The notes below the pieces were generated by a model, which was given only the letters and a program-made list of their open reading frames with translations, had not been told where the DNA came from and did no database searches. Shown in pieces: positions 36,671 through 45,652 of a stretch of 64,000 bases of DNA. The position numbers and the translations under genes were made by a program. This stretch comes from Actinophytocola sp. (GTDB lineage: Bacteria > Actinomycetota > Actinomycetes > Mycobacteriales > Pseudonocardiaceae). The stretch's first letter is position 1. Every line of letters starts with the position of its first letter. The DNA lies in the NCBI GenBank assembly GCA_009377395.1, contig WHUB01000006.1, positions 37,471 through 101,470 on the forward strand, read 5' to 3'.

Positions 36671-36685
36671 TAGCGTTAAGAGACG
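36671..36685 (+). promoter_or_regulatory. probable leaderless promoter of uvrD1
   Basis: TAGCGT (36671-36676) fits the -10 pattern TAnnnT and lies nine bases before the ATG at 36686; no ribosome site is visible. The same TAGCGT occurs just before the start at 40785. Confidence 0.4.
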
Positions 36686-39166
36686 ATGAGCACCCTGTTC
36701 GACCTCACACCCGAGAACCCGTTCGACGGCCCGTCGCGTCGTCGTGGCGGCGAGCTGCTCGCCGACCTCAACCCGGCGCAGCGGGACGCCGTGACGCACG
36801 TCGGCGGCCAGTTGCTCGTGGTCGCGGGCGCGGGTTCGGGCAAGACCCGGGTGCTGACCCGGCGGATCGCGCATCTGCTCGCCGAGCGCAAGGTGCATCC
36901 GGGCCAGGTCATGGCGATCACCTTCACCAACAAGGCCGCCGCCGAGATGCGGGACCGGGTGGCCGAGCTGGTCGGGCGCAGGGCGAACGCGATGTGGGTC
37001 TCGACGTTCCACGCGATGTGCGTGCGCATCCTGCGGCGCGAGGCGAAGGTGCTGGCCGACCTGCTCGCCGGGTCGGGCGGCAGGATGACGTCGAACTTCT
37101 CCATCTACGACGCCGACGACACCCGGCGGCTCATCAACCTGGTCGCGCGGGATCTCGACGTCGACCCGAAGCGCTACCCGCCGCGCGCGCTGGCCGGGCA
37201 GATCTCGAACTGGAAGAACGAGCTGCTGACCCCCCTCGACGCGTCGGCCGCCGCGGCGAGCGATCTCGAACGCAAGGCCGCCGAGGTCTACCCCGAGTAC
37301 CAGCGCAGGCTGGAGCAGGCCAATGCGTTCGACTTCGACGACCTGATCATGCGCACGGTCGAGCTGCTACAGGCGTCGAGCGACGTCGCGGAGTACTACC
37401 GGCGCCGCTTCCGGCACGTGCTCGTCGACGAGTATCAGGACACCAACCACGCGCAGTACGTCCTGATCAGGGAGCTGGCTGGCACCGAGACGACCGAGGC
37501 GGGCACCGAACCGGCCGAGCTGTGCGTCGTCGGCGACGCCGACCAGTCGATCTACGCCTTCCGGGGCGCGACGATCCGCAACATCGAGGAGTTCGAGCGC
37601 GACTTCCCGCACGCGCACACGATCCTGCTGGAACAGAACTACCGCTCGACCCAGACGATCCTGTCCGCGGCCAACGCGGTGATCGCGCGGAACGCGGGCC
37701 GCCGGGACAAGCGGCTGTGGAGCGACAGCGGCGACGGCGACAAGATCGTCGGCTACGTCGCCGACAACGAGCACGACGAGGCCGCGTTCGTGGCGGGCGA
37801 GATCGACGCGCTCGTCGACGCGGGCGAGGCGGTCTACTCCGACGTCGCGGTGTTCTACCGCACCAACAACCAGTCCCGGGTGTTCGAGGAGATCTTCATC
37901 CGGCTCGGCCTGCCGTACCGAGTGGTCGGCGGAGTGCGGTTCTACGAACGGCGCGAGGTGCGCGACGCGCTCGCCTACCTGCGGGTGCTGGCCAACCCGC
38001 AGGACACCGTCAGCCTGCGGCGCATCCTCAACGTGCCCAAGCGCGGCATCGGCGACCGGGCCGAGGCCGGCGTGGCGAGCTATGCCGAGCGGGAGCGGAT
38101 CTCGTTCGCCGACGCGCTGCGGGTGGCGGCGACGTCGGCGGAGATGGTGGGCCTCGCGGCGCGGTCGGGCAACGCGATCGCCCGGTTCGTCGAGCTGATG
38201 GACGAGCTGGCCAAGCTGGTCGACGCGGACGAGCCGCCCGCCGACATCCTCGAGGCGGTGCTGGAGCGCACCGGCTACCGGGCGCAGCTCGACGAGTCCG
38301 ACGACCCGCAGGACGCCACCAGGCTGGAGAATCTGACCGAGCTGGTGACGGTGGCGCGCGAGTTCGGCGAGATGCCGGAGGCCTTTCGCAGCCAGGCCGA
38401 GATCGCCGACGCCGAGGCGGGGGAGCTGACCGACGAGCCGGAGCAGGCGACGCTGGCGGCGTTCCTGGAGCGCGTCGCGCTCGTCGCCGACACCGACTCC
38501 ATCCCCGACGCAGACGAGGACGGCGAGGAGAGCGACGACGCCGAGGACGCGGGTGTCGTCACGCTGATGACGGTGCACACCGCGAAAGGGCTGGAGTACC
38601 CGGTGGTGTTCGGCACCGGGTGGGAGGAAGGCGTCTTCCCGCATCAGCGCACCTTCGGCAAGGAAGAGGAGCTCGCGGAGGAGCGCAGGCTCGCCTACGT
38701 CGCGATCACCCGGTCGCGGCGGCGGTTCTACGTCTCGCGGGCGCTGGTCCGCTCGGCATATGGCCAGCCGATGTACGGCCCGGCGTCCCGGTTCCTGGAC
38801 GAGATCCCTGCCGAGCTCGTCGAATGGCGCCGGGAGGAACCCACCGGCGGCACGGCGTCCGGTGGCATGCCGCGCGCCGCGACAACCTGGGGTCGTGGCG
38901 TTGGCTTCGGCGACGACTCGGCCCAGTCGCGGATCGCGGCAGGCGGCATGCGCAGCACGTCGTTCCGGGGCTGGCAGGACGATTGGAAGAAGACCGCCGC
39001 ACTGGAACTGGCCGTCGGCGACCGGGTCAACCACGACAAGTATGGGCTCGGCACGGTCGTCGCGGCGGACGGCGCGGGCCCGCGCGCGACCGCGACGGTC
39101 GACTTCGGCACGGCGGGCACGGTGAAGCTGATGCTCATGGGCAGCGTGCCGATGGTGAAGCTCTGA
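36686..39166 (+). CDS. uvrD1: ATP-dependent DNA helicase UvrD1/PcrA
   Basis: This superfamily 1A helicase unwinds 3'-to-5' in nucleotide excision repair and, in mycobacteria, is stimulated by Ku. The 826-residue product has motif I (VVAGAGSGKT), Ia (ITFTNKAAAEMRDRV), II (VLVDEYQDTN), III (GDADQSIYAFRGA), IV (ILLEQNYRST), V (TVHTAKGLEYPVV) and VI (EERRLAYVAITRSRR). A C-terminal ~75-residue module (GDRVNHDKYGLGTVV) is the Tudor-like domain that contacts RNA polymerase or Ku. It is the Rv0949 orthologue, divergent from chorismate mutase as in M. tuberculosis. Confidence 0.96.
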   Translation: MSTLFDLTPENPFDGPSRRRGGELLADLNPAQRDAVTHVGGQLLVVAGAGSGKTRVLTRRIAHLLAERKVHPGQVMAITFTNKAAAEMRDRVAELVGRRANAMWVSTFHAMCVRILRREAKVLADLLAGSGGRMTSNFSIYDADDTRRLINLVARDLDVDPKRYPPRALAGQISNWKNELLTPLDASAAAASDLERKAAEVYPEYQRRLEQANAFDFDDLIMRTVELLQASSDVAEYYRRRFRHVLVDEYQDTNHAQYVLIRELAGTETTEAGTEPAELCVVGDADQSIYAFRGATIRNIEEFERDFPHAHTILLEQNYRSTQTILSAANAVIARNAGRRDKRLWSDSGDGDKIVGYVADNEHDEAAFVAGEIDALVDAGEAVYSDVAVFYRTNNQSRVFEEIFIRLGLPYRVVGGVRFYERREVRDALAYLRVLANPQDTVSLRRILNVPKRGIGDRAEAGVASYAERERISFADALRVAATSAEMVGLAARSGNAIARFVELMDELAKLVDADEPPADILEAVLERTGYRAQLDESDDPQDATRLENLTELVTVAREFGEMPEAFRSQAEIADAEAGELTDEPEQATLAAFLERVALVADTDSIPDADEDGEESDDAEDAGVVTLMTVHTAKGLEYPVVFGTGWEEGVFPHQRTFGKEEELAEERRLAYVAITRSRRRFYVSRALVRSAYGQPMYGPASRFLDEIPAELVEWRREEPTGGTASGGMPRAATTWGRGVGFGDDSAQSRIAAGGMRSTSFRGWQDDWKKTAALELAVGDRVNHDKYGLGTVVAADGAGPRATATVDFGTAGTVKLMLMGSVPMVKL

Positions 39167-39223
39167 CGCACGACACACCGCACCGCATCCCACATCCACC
39201 CCGGCCGCACTGCTAGAAATCTA

Positions 39224-39239
39224 TCGAACACAAGTTCGA
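39224..39239. promoter_or_regulatory. LexA (SOS) box upstream of the small Cys protein
   Basis: TCGAAC-ACAA-GTTCGA is a perfect match to the actinobacterial LexA box TCGAAC-N4-GTTCGA. It ends 17 bases before the ATG at 39257 and follows a possible -10 TAGAAA (39214-39219). The same box with a different centre (ATAA) precedes imuA' at 50343. Confidence 0.9.
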
Positions 39240-39256
39240 GTAGATCCGGGGGTGGC

Positions 39257-39502
39257 ATGGACGAATGGTTCCAGGTGGTGGCCGCCAATGTCTGGCGGTA
39301 TCTCGACGGAGTGGCGGGCGCGGATCAGGCCAGGGCGCCCACGCTCGCGGACGTCCGCAAGCTCAGTGCCGCGTGGCGGGCGCTGTTACGGCTGCACGAT
39401 GGCGGCACCGGCGGCGAGTGCTCGCGATGCCAGCGCGGGCATGCCGGATCGTGCACGGTATGGCAGGTCGCGATCGGTTACTTCGTGCGCAGGTCGCCAT
39501 GA
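39257..39502 (+). CDS. SOS-regulated small protein with Cys motif, unknown function
   Basis: The 81-residue product starts MDEWFQVVAANVWRYLDGV, has a basic helical middle (ADVRKLSAAWRALLRLHDGG) and a C-x2-C-x7-C group (ECSRCQRGHAGSC) followed by a short hydrophobic end. The Cys/His group could bind zinc. ATG 39257 follows GGGGGTGG. A perfect LexA box lies 17 bases upstream, and the gene is 90 bases after uvrD1, so it is probably induced by DNA damage. I recognise no family. Other frames overlap this stretch, but only this one has the start, ribosome site and LexA box in register. Confidence 0.72.
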   Translation: MDEWFQVVAANVWRYLDGVAGADQARAPTLADVRKLSAAWRALLRLHDGGTGGECSRCQRGHAGSCTVWQVAIGYFVRRSP

Positions 39503-39542
39503 GACGCGGTGACCCGCGTGCGCCGCCGACGGAGTGATCGGC

Positions 39543-40361
39543 TCAGATGTCGACGCCGTGCTCGGCGAGGTAGGACAGCGGGTCTATCTTGGCGCCGTCC
39601 TCGCCGGTCCACAGCTCGAAGTGCAGGTGCGGGCCGGTGGTGTAGCCCCGGTTGCCGACCTCGGCGATCGTCTCGCCTGCCTCGACCCGCTCGCCCTCGG
39701 AGACGTTGTAGCTGTTGATGTGTCCGTAGACACCGACCGTGCCGTCATCGTGCTGGATCCGGACCCAGAGGCCGAAACCGCTCGCCGGACCTGCCTCGAG
39801 CACGGTGCCGTCCGCGACGGAGTAGATCGGCGTGCCGAGCGGGGCGGCGAGGTCGATGCCGTAGTGGGGCGTGCCCCAGCGGGCACCGAAGGTGGAGGTG
39901 AGGAGGCCTTGGGTCGGCAGCACCCAGTCGGGCTCCATCGCTTCCTGGCGAGCCCGGCGCGCGGCGGCCCGTTTGGCGGCTACGCGCTGCTTGCGTGCGT
40001 CGGTGACCTGCTTGCTGTGGGTGACCTCGCGGACCTCGGCCTGCGGGTTGCTCGACCCTACTGCGGGGAGCACGGCCGGCACGGCGGGCGCCACGTTGCC
40101 GCCGACGCCGTGGGCGCCGTTGAGGTCGTTGGAGTTGGCGAGCGGGGTGACATCGCCGCTCGACGTCGCTTGAAGGGTCTGGCCTGCGGTAGCGGCGGCG
40201 AAAGCGCCTGCGGCGACGGCCGCGACCATCATCCTGCCGCGGAGGGCGGAGGACGGCGGAGCGATCCGGTGGGTGCCTCGGACACGCGTGACAGCACCCT
40301 GGAGTGCTCTCTCCAAAACCGGGGAAGGTTCTTCGCCGCCGGGGGAGCGGTGTCGAGCCAA
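39543..40361 (-). CDS. M23-family peptidoglycan endopeptidase
   Basis: The 272-residue product has an N-terminal hydrophobic export or anchor segment (about 44-60), a basic coiled-coil-like stretch (VTDARKQRVAAKRAAARRARQ) and a C-terminal LytM/M23 domain with zinc ligands in GTPHYGIDLAAP and TGPHLHFEL, which should cleave peptide stems of peptidoglycan. The TTG start at 40361 is supported by GGAAGG eight bases upstream; a later start would cut before the membrane segment. It corresponds by position to Rv0950c. Confidence 0.88.
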   Translation of the reverse strand: MARHRSPGGEEPSPVLERALQGAVTRVRGTHRIAPPSSALRGRMMVAAVAAGAFAAATAGQTLQATSSGDVTPLANSNDLNGAHGVGGNVAPAVPAVLPAVGSSNPQAEVREVTHSKQVTDARKQRVAAKRAAARRARQEAMEPDWVLPTQGLLTSTFGARWGTPHYGIDLAAPLGTPIYSVADGTVLEAGPASGFGLWVRIQHDDGTVGVYGHINSYNVSEGERVEAGETIAEVGNRGYTTGPHLHFELWTGEDGAKIDPLSYLAEHGVDI

Positions 40362-40784
40362 GGTCGGGGCCTTCCGCTTACTCGAATGCCGATCAAACTA
40401 AGAACCCGGGCGGGGGATCCCGGTGAGCGGCTCGGGGTGCCACTCGATAGCTCCTGACGGAACCAGTCCTTATCGTGACCGGACTGTAATGGGGACCGGG
40501 GAACAGTAACGAACAGATACCGTCGAAGGCAAGATCTACGTGGCGTGTCGGCCAAACGTGCGTGCGCCAGCGTGCTGCTAGCTGGGGTTATAACGCTAAG
40601 TAGATGAGAAACTACTCCGTTCGGTGTGGCGTGGGTTACAGTTTCGGCTCCGTTGTGACGGTGGCAACCGCGGCTCAACCTCGCGCGCGGCCGTAACCAG
40701 ACAACCGCCTGCCCACCCGGAACGGGGGCTGGGCGCCGCGCGGCGCGTCGGGTGACGTCGCATGGCTTGCTAGCGTCGCAGACG
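40362..40784. other. 423-base divergent promoter region
   Basis: Between the M23 peptidase and the large membrane protein gene lies a less GC-rich stretch. A plausible minus-strand promoter is -10 TACTGT (40503-40508 on the plus strand as ACAGTA) and -35 TTGCCT (40527-40532 as AGGCAA), 18 bases apart, leaving a ~135-base leader before the peptidase. A plus-strand -10 TAGCGT (40771-40776) lies eight bases before ATG 40785. I looked for a c-di-AMP riboswitch, often found before peptidase genes in actinobacteria, and did not find its conserved core. Confidence 0.5.
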
Positions 40785-42542
40785 ATGACCGCTCGCTCGC
40801 GACCCGCCGCCTCGGGGACGTCCGGACCCGCCCGGCCCGCTGCCCTGTCCGACGGCGTCTCGCACGCCGGAATCGTCGCCGCGGTCGGCGTCGCCGTTGT
40901 CGCCGCGGTGTCGCAGTCGGCCGGTTCCGTCGTCGGGATCGTGACCGGAGCCGATCCCGCCTTCCGGTCGTGGCCGTTGCTCGTGCTGCTCGCGGCGTTG
41001 CCCGCCGCGCTGGCGGTCGGCCTGCTGCTGCGCGGCAAGCCGGGCATCGCGGCGGGCGTGCTCGCCGGTGCCGGGGTGGTCGCGGCCGGTGGCGTCATCG
41101 CCGACGTGCAGTTCGCGATCGACGCCACCAGGATGGCCCGCCCCGAGCTGCTGCTGCCGGAGCGGGAGGCGGCGCCGGAGTGGGCTGGCCTCGGGCCGCT
41201 GCTCGCGGGCAAGGCGCTGCTCGTGGTCGCGGGCGTCATGGCGCTGCGGGCGTCCCGGTCGCTGCCGGACGACACCTCGGGCCGCGAGCAGGTGCGGCAG
41301 CCGCTCGCGCTGCTCGCGGCGGCGGCCGGGCTGCTGCTCGCCATCGGCGGGCTGATCGCGCCGTACATCTCGAACGACCCGCTGCTGCTGGACACCTCGG
41401 CGCTCGACGGCCCGCCGCCGGTGCTCACCGGTGCCGCCCTGCTCGTGCTCGCGGTGCCCGCCGCCGCCGCGCTCGGCGTCGCCGGTGGCGCAGGCGGCTT
41501 CGCCAACGGCCTGCTCGGCGGGCTCGCGCTCGGCGGCCTCACGATCGCGCTGCCACCGCTGGTCGCGGCATGGCGACTGCCGTTCCTGCATGTCACCGCG
41601 GGCCCGATCGTCGTCATCGTCGGCGCCGCCTGCCTCGCGCTGCTCGCGACACTGCCCGGCGACCGGCTCGCCGCGCTGCTGCTGCGCCGCGACGACGGTC
41701 TCGCTCTGCCGAGGCTGCGGGTGCTGTACGCGATCGCGGGCGGGCTCGCGATCGCCTCCGGTGTCTGTGCGTTCGCGGGCGCGATGACCCCGCTGGTCAT
41801 CGGTCCTGGCGGGGAGCGGGTCAGCAGCCCGGCGCAGTGGCTACTCTACCCGCTCGGGCTCGGTCTCGGCCTGCTCGGCGTCGTGGCGTTCCTGCCCGCC
41901 GTCGCCGCCCGGCTGCGTCCGGTGTTCTCCGTCGCGTGGTCGGCGGTGCTGCTGGCAGGCGGGCAAGTGCTCACCGTGCCCATCGCCGCGGAGGAGCTGC
42001 CGATCAGGACCGAACAGGGCGCAGCGGGCTGGTGGACCTTCGGCGCGATCGTCTTCGCGCTGCTGCTCGCGGTGTGCTCGCTGGTGGCGGGCGTCGTCGA
42101 GCGGGAGGAGACCGGCAGGCTGCCCGCGGTCGCCGACGCCGACGACTCCGGTGGCTCCGGCGGCGCGCTGATCGGCGGTGGCGCCGCGCTGGCGGCCGCG
42201 CTCTCACTCGGCGCGTTCCTGCTGCCGGTGGCGCGGACGCCGAGCTACGCCACCACGGCGCTGACGGAGCAGGTCGACCTCGCGTACGGAGGTGTGCTTC
42301 TCACCACGCTCGCGGTGCTCGGGGTGCTGCTGCTGGTGCCGCGCAGCGGGAAGGAACCGGCCATCGCGTTGCTCGCCGCCGTGACGGGCGTCGTGGTCAT
42401 CCGGCTGCTTGAGTGGTACGCCGTCGGCAGGCGTTATGAGGCGGCCTTCGCGCCGGGTGCGTTGTTCGCGATGGCGGCCGTCGTGGTGCTGGTGGCACTG
42501 GTCGTGATGGTGGCGGCGAGAGGCCGTTCGGCCGAGCGGTGA
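40785..42542 (+). CDS. large polytopic membrane protein of unknown function
   Basis: The 585-residue product is made almost wholly of hydrophobic segments, about fourteen, with few polar loops (one near 445-460 is acidic, VADADDSGGSGG). There is no transporter or enzyme motif I recognise. The start ATG 40785 has no ribosome site but a TAGCGT -10 eight bases upstream, so it is likely leaderless. It stands between the M23 peptidase and sucC, where M. tuberculosis has no equivalent. Confidence 0.75.
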   Translation: MTARSRPAASGTSGPARPAALSDGVSHAGIVAAVGVAVVAAVSQSAGSVVGIVTGADPAFRSWPLLVLLAALPAALAVGLLLRGKPGIAAGVLAGAGVVAAGGVIADVQFAIDATRMARPELLLPEREAAPEWAGLGPLLAGKALLVVAGVMALRASRSLPDDTSGREQVRQPLALLAAAAGLLLAIGGLIAPYISNDPLLLDTSALDGPPPVLTGAALLVLAVPAAAALGVAGGAGGFANGLLGGLALGGLTIALPPLVAAWRLPFLHVTAGPIVVIVGAACLALLATLPGDRLAALLLRRDDGLALPRLRVLYAIAGGLAIASGVCAFAGAMTPLVIGPGGERVSSPAQWLLYPLGLGLGLLGVVAFLPAVAARLRPVFSVAWSAVLLAGGQVLTVPIAAEELPIRTEQGAAGWWTFGAIVFALLLAVCSLVAGVVEREETGRLPAVADADDSGGSGGALIGGGAALAAALSLGAFLLPVARTPSYATTALTEQVDLAYGGVLLTTLAVLGVLLLVPRSGKEPAIALLAAVTGVVVIRLLEWYAVGRRYEAAFAPGALFAMAAVVVLVALVVMVAARGRSAER

Positions 42543-42680
42543 CCGACTTCACCACCTCCGGACTGCGCATTCATTCAGCCGGTCGCTAGGGTCTAGGCGT
42601 CGGAAACCTGAGAACTGCTTGCAGGTTCGAAGCGGAAAACACAGCGAAACACAGCGGCGTGTCGTCAGGAGATGCGGAGA

Positions 42681-43859
42681 GTGGACCTCTACGAATACCA
42701 GGCGAAGGACCTCTTCGCCGAGCACGGCGTCCCGGTGTTGCCGGGTGCCGTGGCAGCAACCCCAGAAGAAGCCAAGGCCGAGGCGGAGAAGCTCGGCGGG
42801 CCGGTCGTCATCAAGGCTCAGGTCAAGACCGGCGGCAGGGGCAAGGCCGGCGGGGTCAAGCTCGCCGACAATCCGGACGACGCCAAGGCGAAGGCCGAAG
42901 CGATCCTCGGCCTCGACATCAAGGGCCACATCACCCGCCGTGTCCTCGTCGCCGAGGCGTCCGACATCTCCGAGGAGTACTACTTCTCGTTCCTGCTTGA
43001 CCGGGCCAACCGGACCTTCCTGTGCATCGCGTCGGCCGAGGGCGGCGTCGAGATCGAAGAGGTCGCCCGGACCAACCCGGACGCGGTCGCCAAGATCGCG
43101 ATCGACCCGCTGGCCGGAGTCGACCGGAGAAAGGCCGCCGAGATCGTGGCGGCGGCGAACTACCCCGAGGCCATCCGCCCGCAGGCAGCCGAGGTCGTGG
43201 TGAAGCTGTGGGAGACCTTCGTCGCCGAGGACGCGACGCTGGTCGAGGTGAACCCGATGGTGCGGGACCCGCAGGACAACGTCATCGCGCTCGACGGCAA
43301 GGTCACCCTCGACGAGAACGCGTCGTTCCGGCAGCCGACGCACGCCGGGCTGGTCGACGCCGAGGCCGAGGACCCGCTGGAGGCGATGGCCAAGGCAAAG
43401 GACCTCAACTACGTCAAGCTCGACGGTCAGGTCGGCATCATCGGCAACGGCGCCGGCCTCGTGATGTCGACGCTGGACGTCGTCGCCTACGCCGGCGAGA
43501 AGCACGGCGGCGTCAAGCCGGCCAACTTCCTCGACATCGGCGGCGGCGCGTCGGCCGACGTGATGGCGGCCGGCCTCGAAGTGATCATGTCGGACGAGGA
43601 CGTCAAGAGCGTCTTCGTCAACGTCTTCGGCGGCATCACCGCGTGCGACGCGGTCGCCAACGGCATCGTGCAGGCGTTCAAGCTGCTCGACGAGCGCGGC
43701 GAGTCGATCAGCAGGCCGCTCGTGGTCCGGCTGGACGGCAACAACGCGGACGAGGGCCGCCGCATCCTCGACGAGGCCAATCTGCCCGGCCTGCTGCGGG
43801 TGGACACGATGGACGGCGCGGCCGACAAGGTCGCCGAGCTCGCGAACAGGGCGGTGTGA
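42681..43859 (+). CDS. sucC: succinyl-CoA synthetase beta subunit SucC
   Basis: SucC, with SucD, makes succinate and ATP/GTP from succinyl-CoA in the TCA cycle. The 392-residue product has an ATP-grasp domain ([38 protein letters not shown]) and a ligase domain with [13 protein letters not shown] and [16 protein letters not shown] 42681 is chosen because GGAG lies ten bases upstream; ATG 42672 is too close to that site. sucD follows after three bases. Confidence 0.96.
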   Translation: MDLYEYQAKDLFAEHGVPVLPGAVAATPEEAKAEAEKLGGPVVIKAQVKTGGRGKAGGVKLADNPDDAKAKAEAILGLDIKGHITRRVLVAEASDISEEYYFSFLLDRANRTFLCIASAEGGVEIEEVARTNPDAVAKIAIDPLAGVDRRKAAEIVAAANYPEAIRPQAAEVVVKLWETFVAEDATLVEVNPMVRDPQDNVIALDGKVTLDENASFRQPTHAGLVDAEAEDPLEAMAKAKDLNYVKLDGQVGIIGNGAGLVMSTLDVVAYAGEKHGGVKPANFLDIGGGASADVMAAGLEVIMSDEDVKSVFVNVFGGITACDAVANGIVQAFKLLDERGESISRPLVVRLDGNNADEGRRILDEANLPGLLRVDTMDGAADKVAELANRAV

Positions 43860-43862
43860 GTC

Positions 43863-44750
43863 ATGGCAATCTTCCTCGACGAGAACTCCAAGATCATCGT
43901 CCAGGGCATGACGGGGTCCGAGGGCACCAAGCACACCGCTCGGATGCTGCGTTCCGGCGCGAACATCGTCGGTGGCGTCAACGCCCGTAAGGCGGGCACG
44001 ACGGCCGAGATCGAGGGCAAGCAGCTGCCGGTGTTCGGCACCGTCAAGGAGGCCATGAGCGAGACCGGCGCGAACGTGTCGGTGCTGTTCGTGCCGCCGA
44101 AGTTCGCCAAGGACGCCGTGTTCGAGGCGGTCGACGCCGAGATCCCGCTCGCCGTCGTCATCACCGAGGGCATCCCGGTGCACGACGCCGCCACGTTCTG
44201 GGCGCATGCCTGCGCCAAGGGCAACAAGACGCGGATCGTCGGCCCGAACTGTCCCGGCGTCATCAGCCCGGGCAAGTCCAACGCGGGCATCATCCCCGCC
44301 GACATCACCGGGCCCGGCAGGATCGGCCTGGTGTCGAAGTCGGGCACGCTGACCTACCAGCTCATGTACGAGCTGCGTGACATCGGCTTCTCGTCCGCGG
44401 TCGGCATCGGCGGTGACCCGATCATCGGCACTACCCACATCGACGCGCTCGAGGCGTTCCAGAACGACCCCGAGACCGACGTCATCGTGATGATCGGTGA
44501 GATCGGCGGCGACGCTGAGGAGCGCGCGGCCGACTACATCAAGGACAACGTGACCAAGCCGGTCGTCGGCTACGTCGCCGGGTTCACCGCGCCGGAGGGC
44601 AAGACGATGGGCCACGCCGGCGCCATCGTGTCCGGCTCTTCGGGCACCGCCGCCGCCAAGAAGGAGGCGCTCGAGGCGGTCGGCGTGCGGGTCGGCAAGA
44701 CGCCGAGCGAGACGGCTGAGCTGGCGCGGGAGCTGTACAAGGAGCAGTGA
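43863..44750 (+). CDS. sucD: succinyl-CoA synthetase alpha subunit SucD
   Basis: The 295-residue product binds CoA with its N-terminal Rossmann domain ([17 protein letters not shown]) and carries the phospho-His in [28 protein letters not shown] is also typical. It forms the heterodimer with SucC. ATG 43863 lies directly after the sucC stop. A strong terminator follows, so sucC-sucD is one transcript. Confidence 0.97.
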   Translation: MAIFLDENSKIIVQGMTGSEGTKHTARMLRSGANIVGGVNARKAGTTAEIEGKQLPVFGTVKEAMSETGANVSVLFVPPKFAKDAVFEAVDAEIPLAVVITEGIPVHDAATFWAHACAKGNKTRIVGPNCPGVISPGKSNAGIIPADITGPGRIGLVSKSGTLTYQLMYELRDIGFSSAVGIGGDPIIGTTHIDALEAFQNDPETDVIVMIGEIGGDAEERAADYIKDNVTKPVVGYVAGFTAPEGKTMGHAGAIVSGSSGTAAAKKEALEAVGVRVGKTPSETAELARELYKEQ

Positions 44751-44783
44751 CGGTGTTACGGAGCTAACGCCGTCAACACCACA

Positions 44784-44821
44784 AAGGCCGGGCACCGAGG
44801 TGGGTGTCCGGCCTTCTTTTT
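44784..44821 (+). terminator. Rho-independent terminator after sucD
   Basis: AAGGCCGGGCACC (44784-44796) pairs with GGTGTCCGGCCTT (44803-44815, one G-U pair), followed by CTTTTTT. It is the clearest classical terminator in the window. Confidence 0.93.
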
Positions 44822-44889
44822 AGGTATGTTCGGCGCCGGACGCTGCGGCACGCCACGCAGAATCTTCCGATCACGCACAGGAGACACGG

Positions 44890-45651
44890 ATGAACTACCC
44901 GAGCGGCGGGTTCCCAGCCCAGCCTCCGCAGCAGCAGGGCGGCCAGCTCTACCCGCAACAGCCGCAGCAAGGGGAGGAATCCAAGCGCGACTTCGGCGCC
45001 GTGGTCTACCTCGTCGTCGCCGGGCTCGGCGTGCTGAACCTCTTCTTCGGCTTCGCCAGCGTCGCCGGGAACCAGCCGTTCTACGAGTCGTCGGTGTCCT
45101 GGGTGCCCGCGATGCTGCTCATGTCCGGTCTCTGCGCGCTGTTCGCCTCGCTGCCCGGTGACCAGAAGCCGGGCATGTGGCCGGCCGTTTTCGCGGTCCC
45201 CGCCGTGATCGCGTTCCTGTTCGTCACCTTCGTGATCGACGCCGATCTCGGCACCGGTGGCACGCTCGTGCTGATCTTCGGCATCGCCCAGGCGGCGGCC
45301 GCGGTCGGGGCGTACCTGCTGGACGCCGAGGTGATCAAGCCGCCGCAGCCCAGTGAAAAGCAGCAACAGCCCGTCTACGGCCAGCAGCCGGCGTGGCCGG
45401 GGCAGGGGCAGTTCGGCCAGTACGGCCAGCCGCAGCAGTACGGCCAGCCGCAGCAGGGCGGCTACCCGCAGCAGCAACAGCAGCAGGCCGCGCCGACGCT
45501 GTACGCCCAGCCGCAGCCGGGCCAGGGGCAGCAGCAGGCGTCCGGTCAGCAGGGTCAGCAGGCACCGGCGCAGCCCCAGCCGCAAGCGCAGCCGACCACG
45601 TACGCCCACCAGCAGGGTCAGTTCCTCCAGCAGCCGCCGCAGCAGGGCTGA
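44890..45651 (+). CDS. DUF5336 membrane protein (Rv0954-like, 34-kDa antigen family)
   Basis: The 253-residue product has a Gln/Pro-rich start, four membrane spans between about residues 35 and 150 (FGAVVYLVVAGLGVLNLFFG, VPAMLLMSGLCALFASL, and two more) and a ~100-residue Gln/Pro/Gly/Tyr-rich low-complexity tail. M. tuberculosis Rv0954, also just downstream of sucCD, has this plan. It is a membrane protein of poorly defined role that has been linked to the divisome in mycobacteria. ATG 44890 follows CAGGAGA. Confidence 0.85.
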   Translation: MNYPSGGFPAQPPQQQGGQLYPQQPQQGEESKRDFGAVVYLVVAGLGVLNLFFGFASVAGNQPFYESSVSWVPAMLLMSGLCALFASLPGDQKPGMWPAVFAVPAVIAFLFVTFVIDADLGTGGTLVLIFGIAQAAAAVGAYLLDAEVIKPPQPSEKQQQPVYGQQPAWPGQGQFGQYGQPQQYGQPQQGGYPQQQQQQAAPTLYAQPQPGQGQQQASGQQGQQAPAQPQPQAQPTTYAHQQGQFLQQPPQQG

Positions 45652-45652
45652 T

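Noticed and set aside
40362..40500. Possible c-di-AMP (ydaO-type) riboswitch in the leader of the M23 peptidase gene
   Set aside because: Position is right for one, but the conserved core sequences of the class are not visible and the leader is only about 135 bases.
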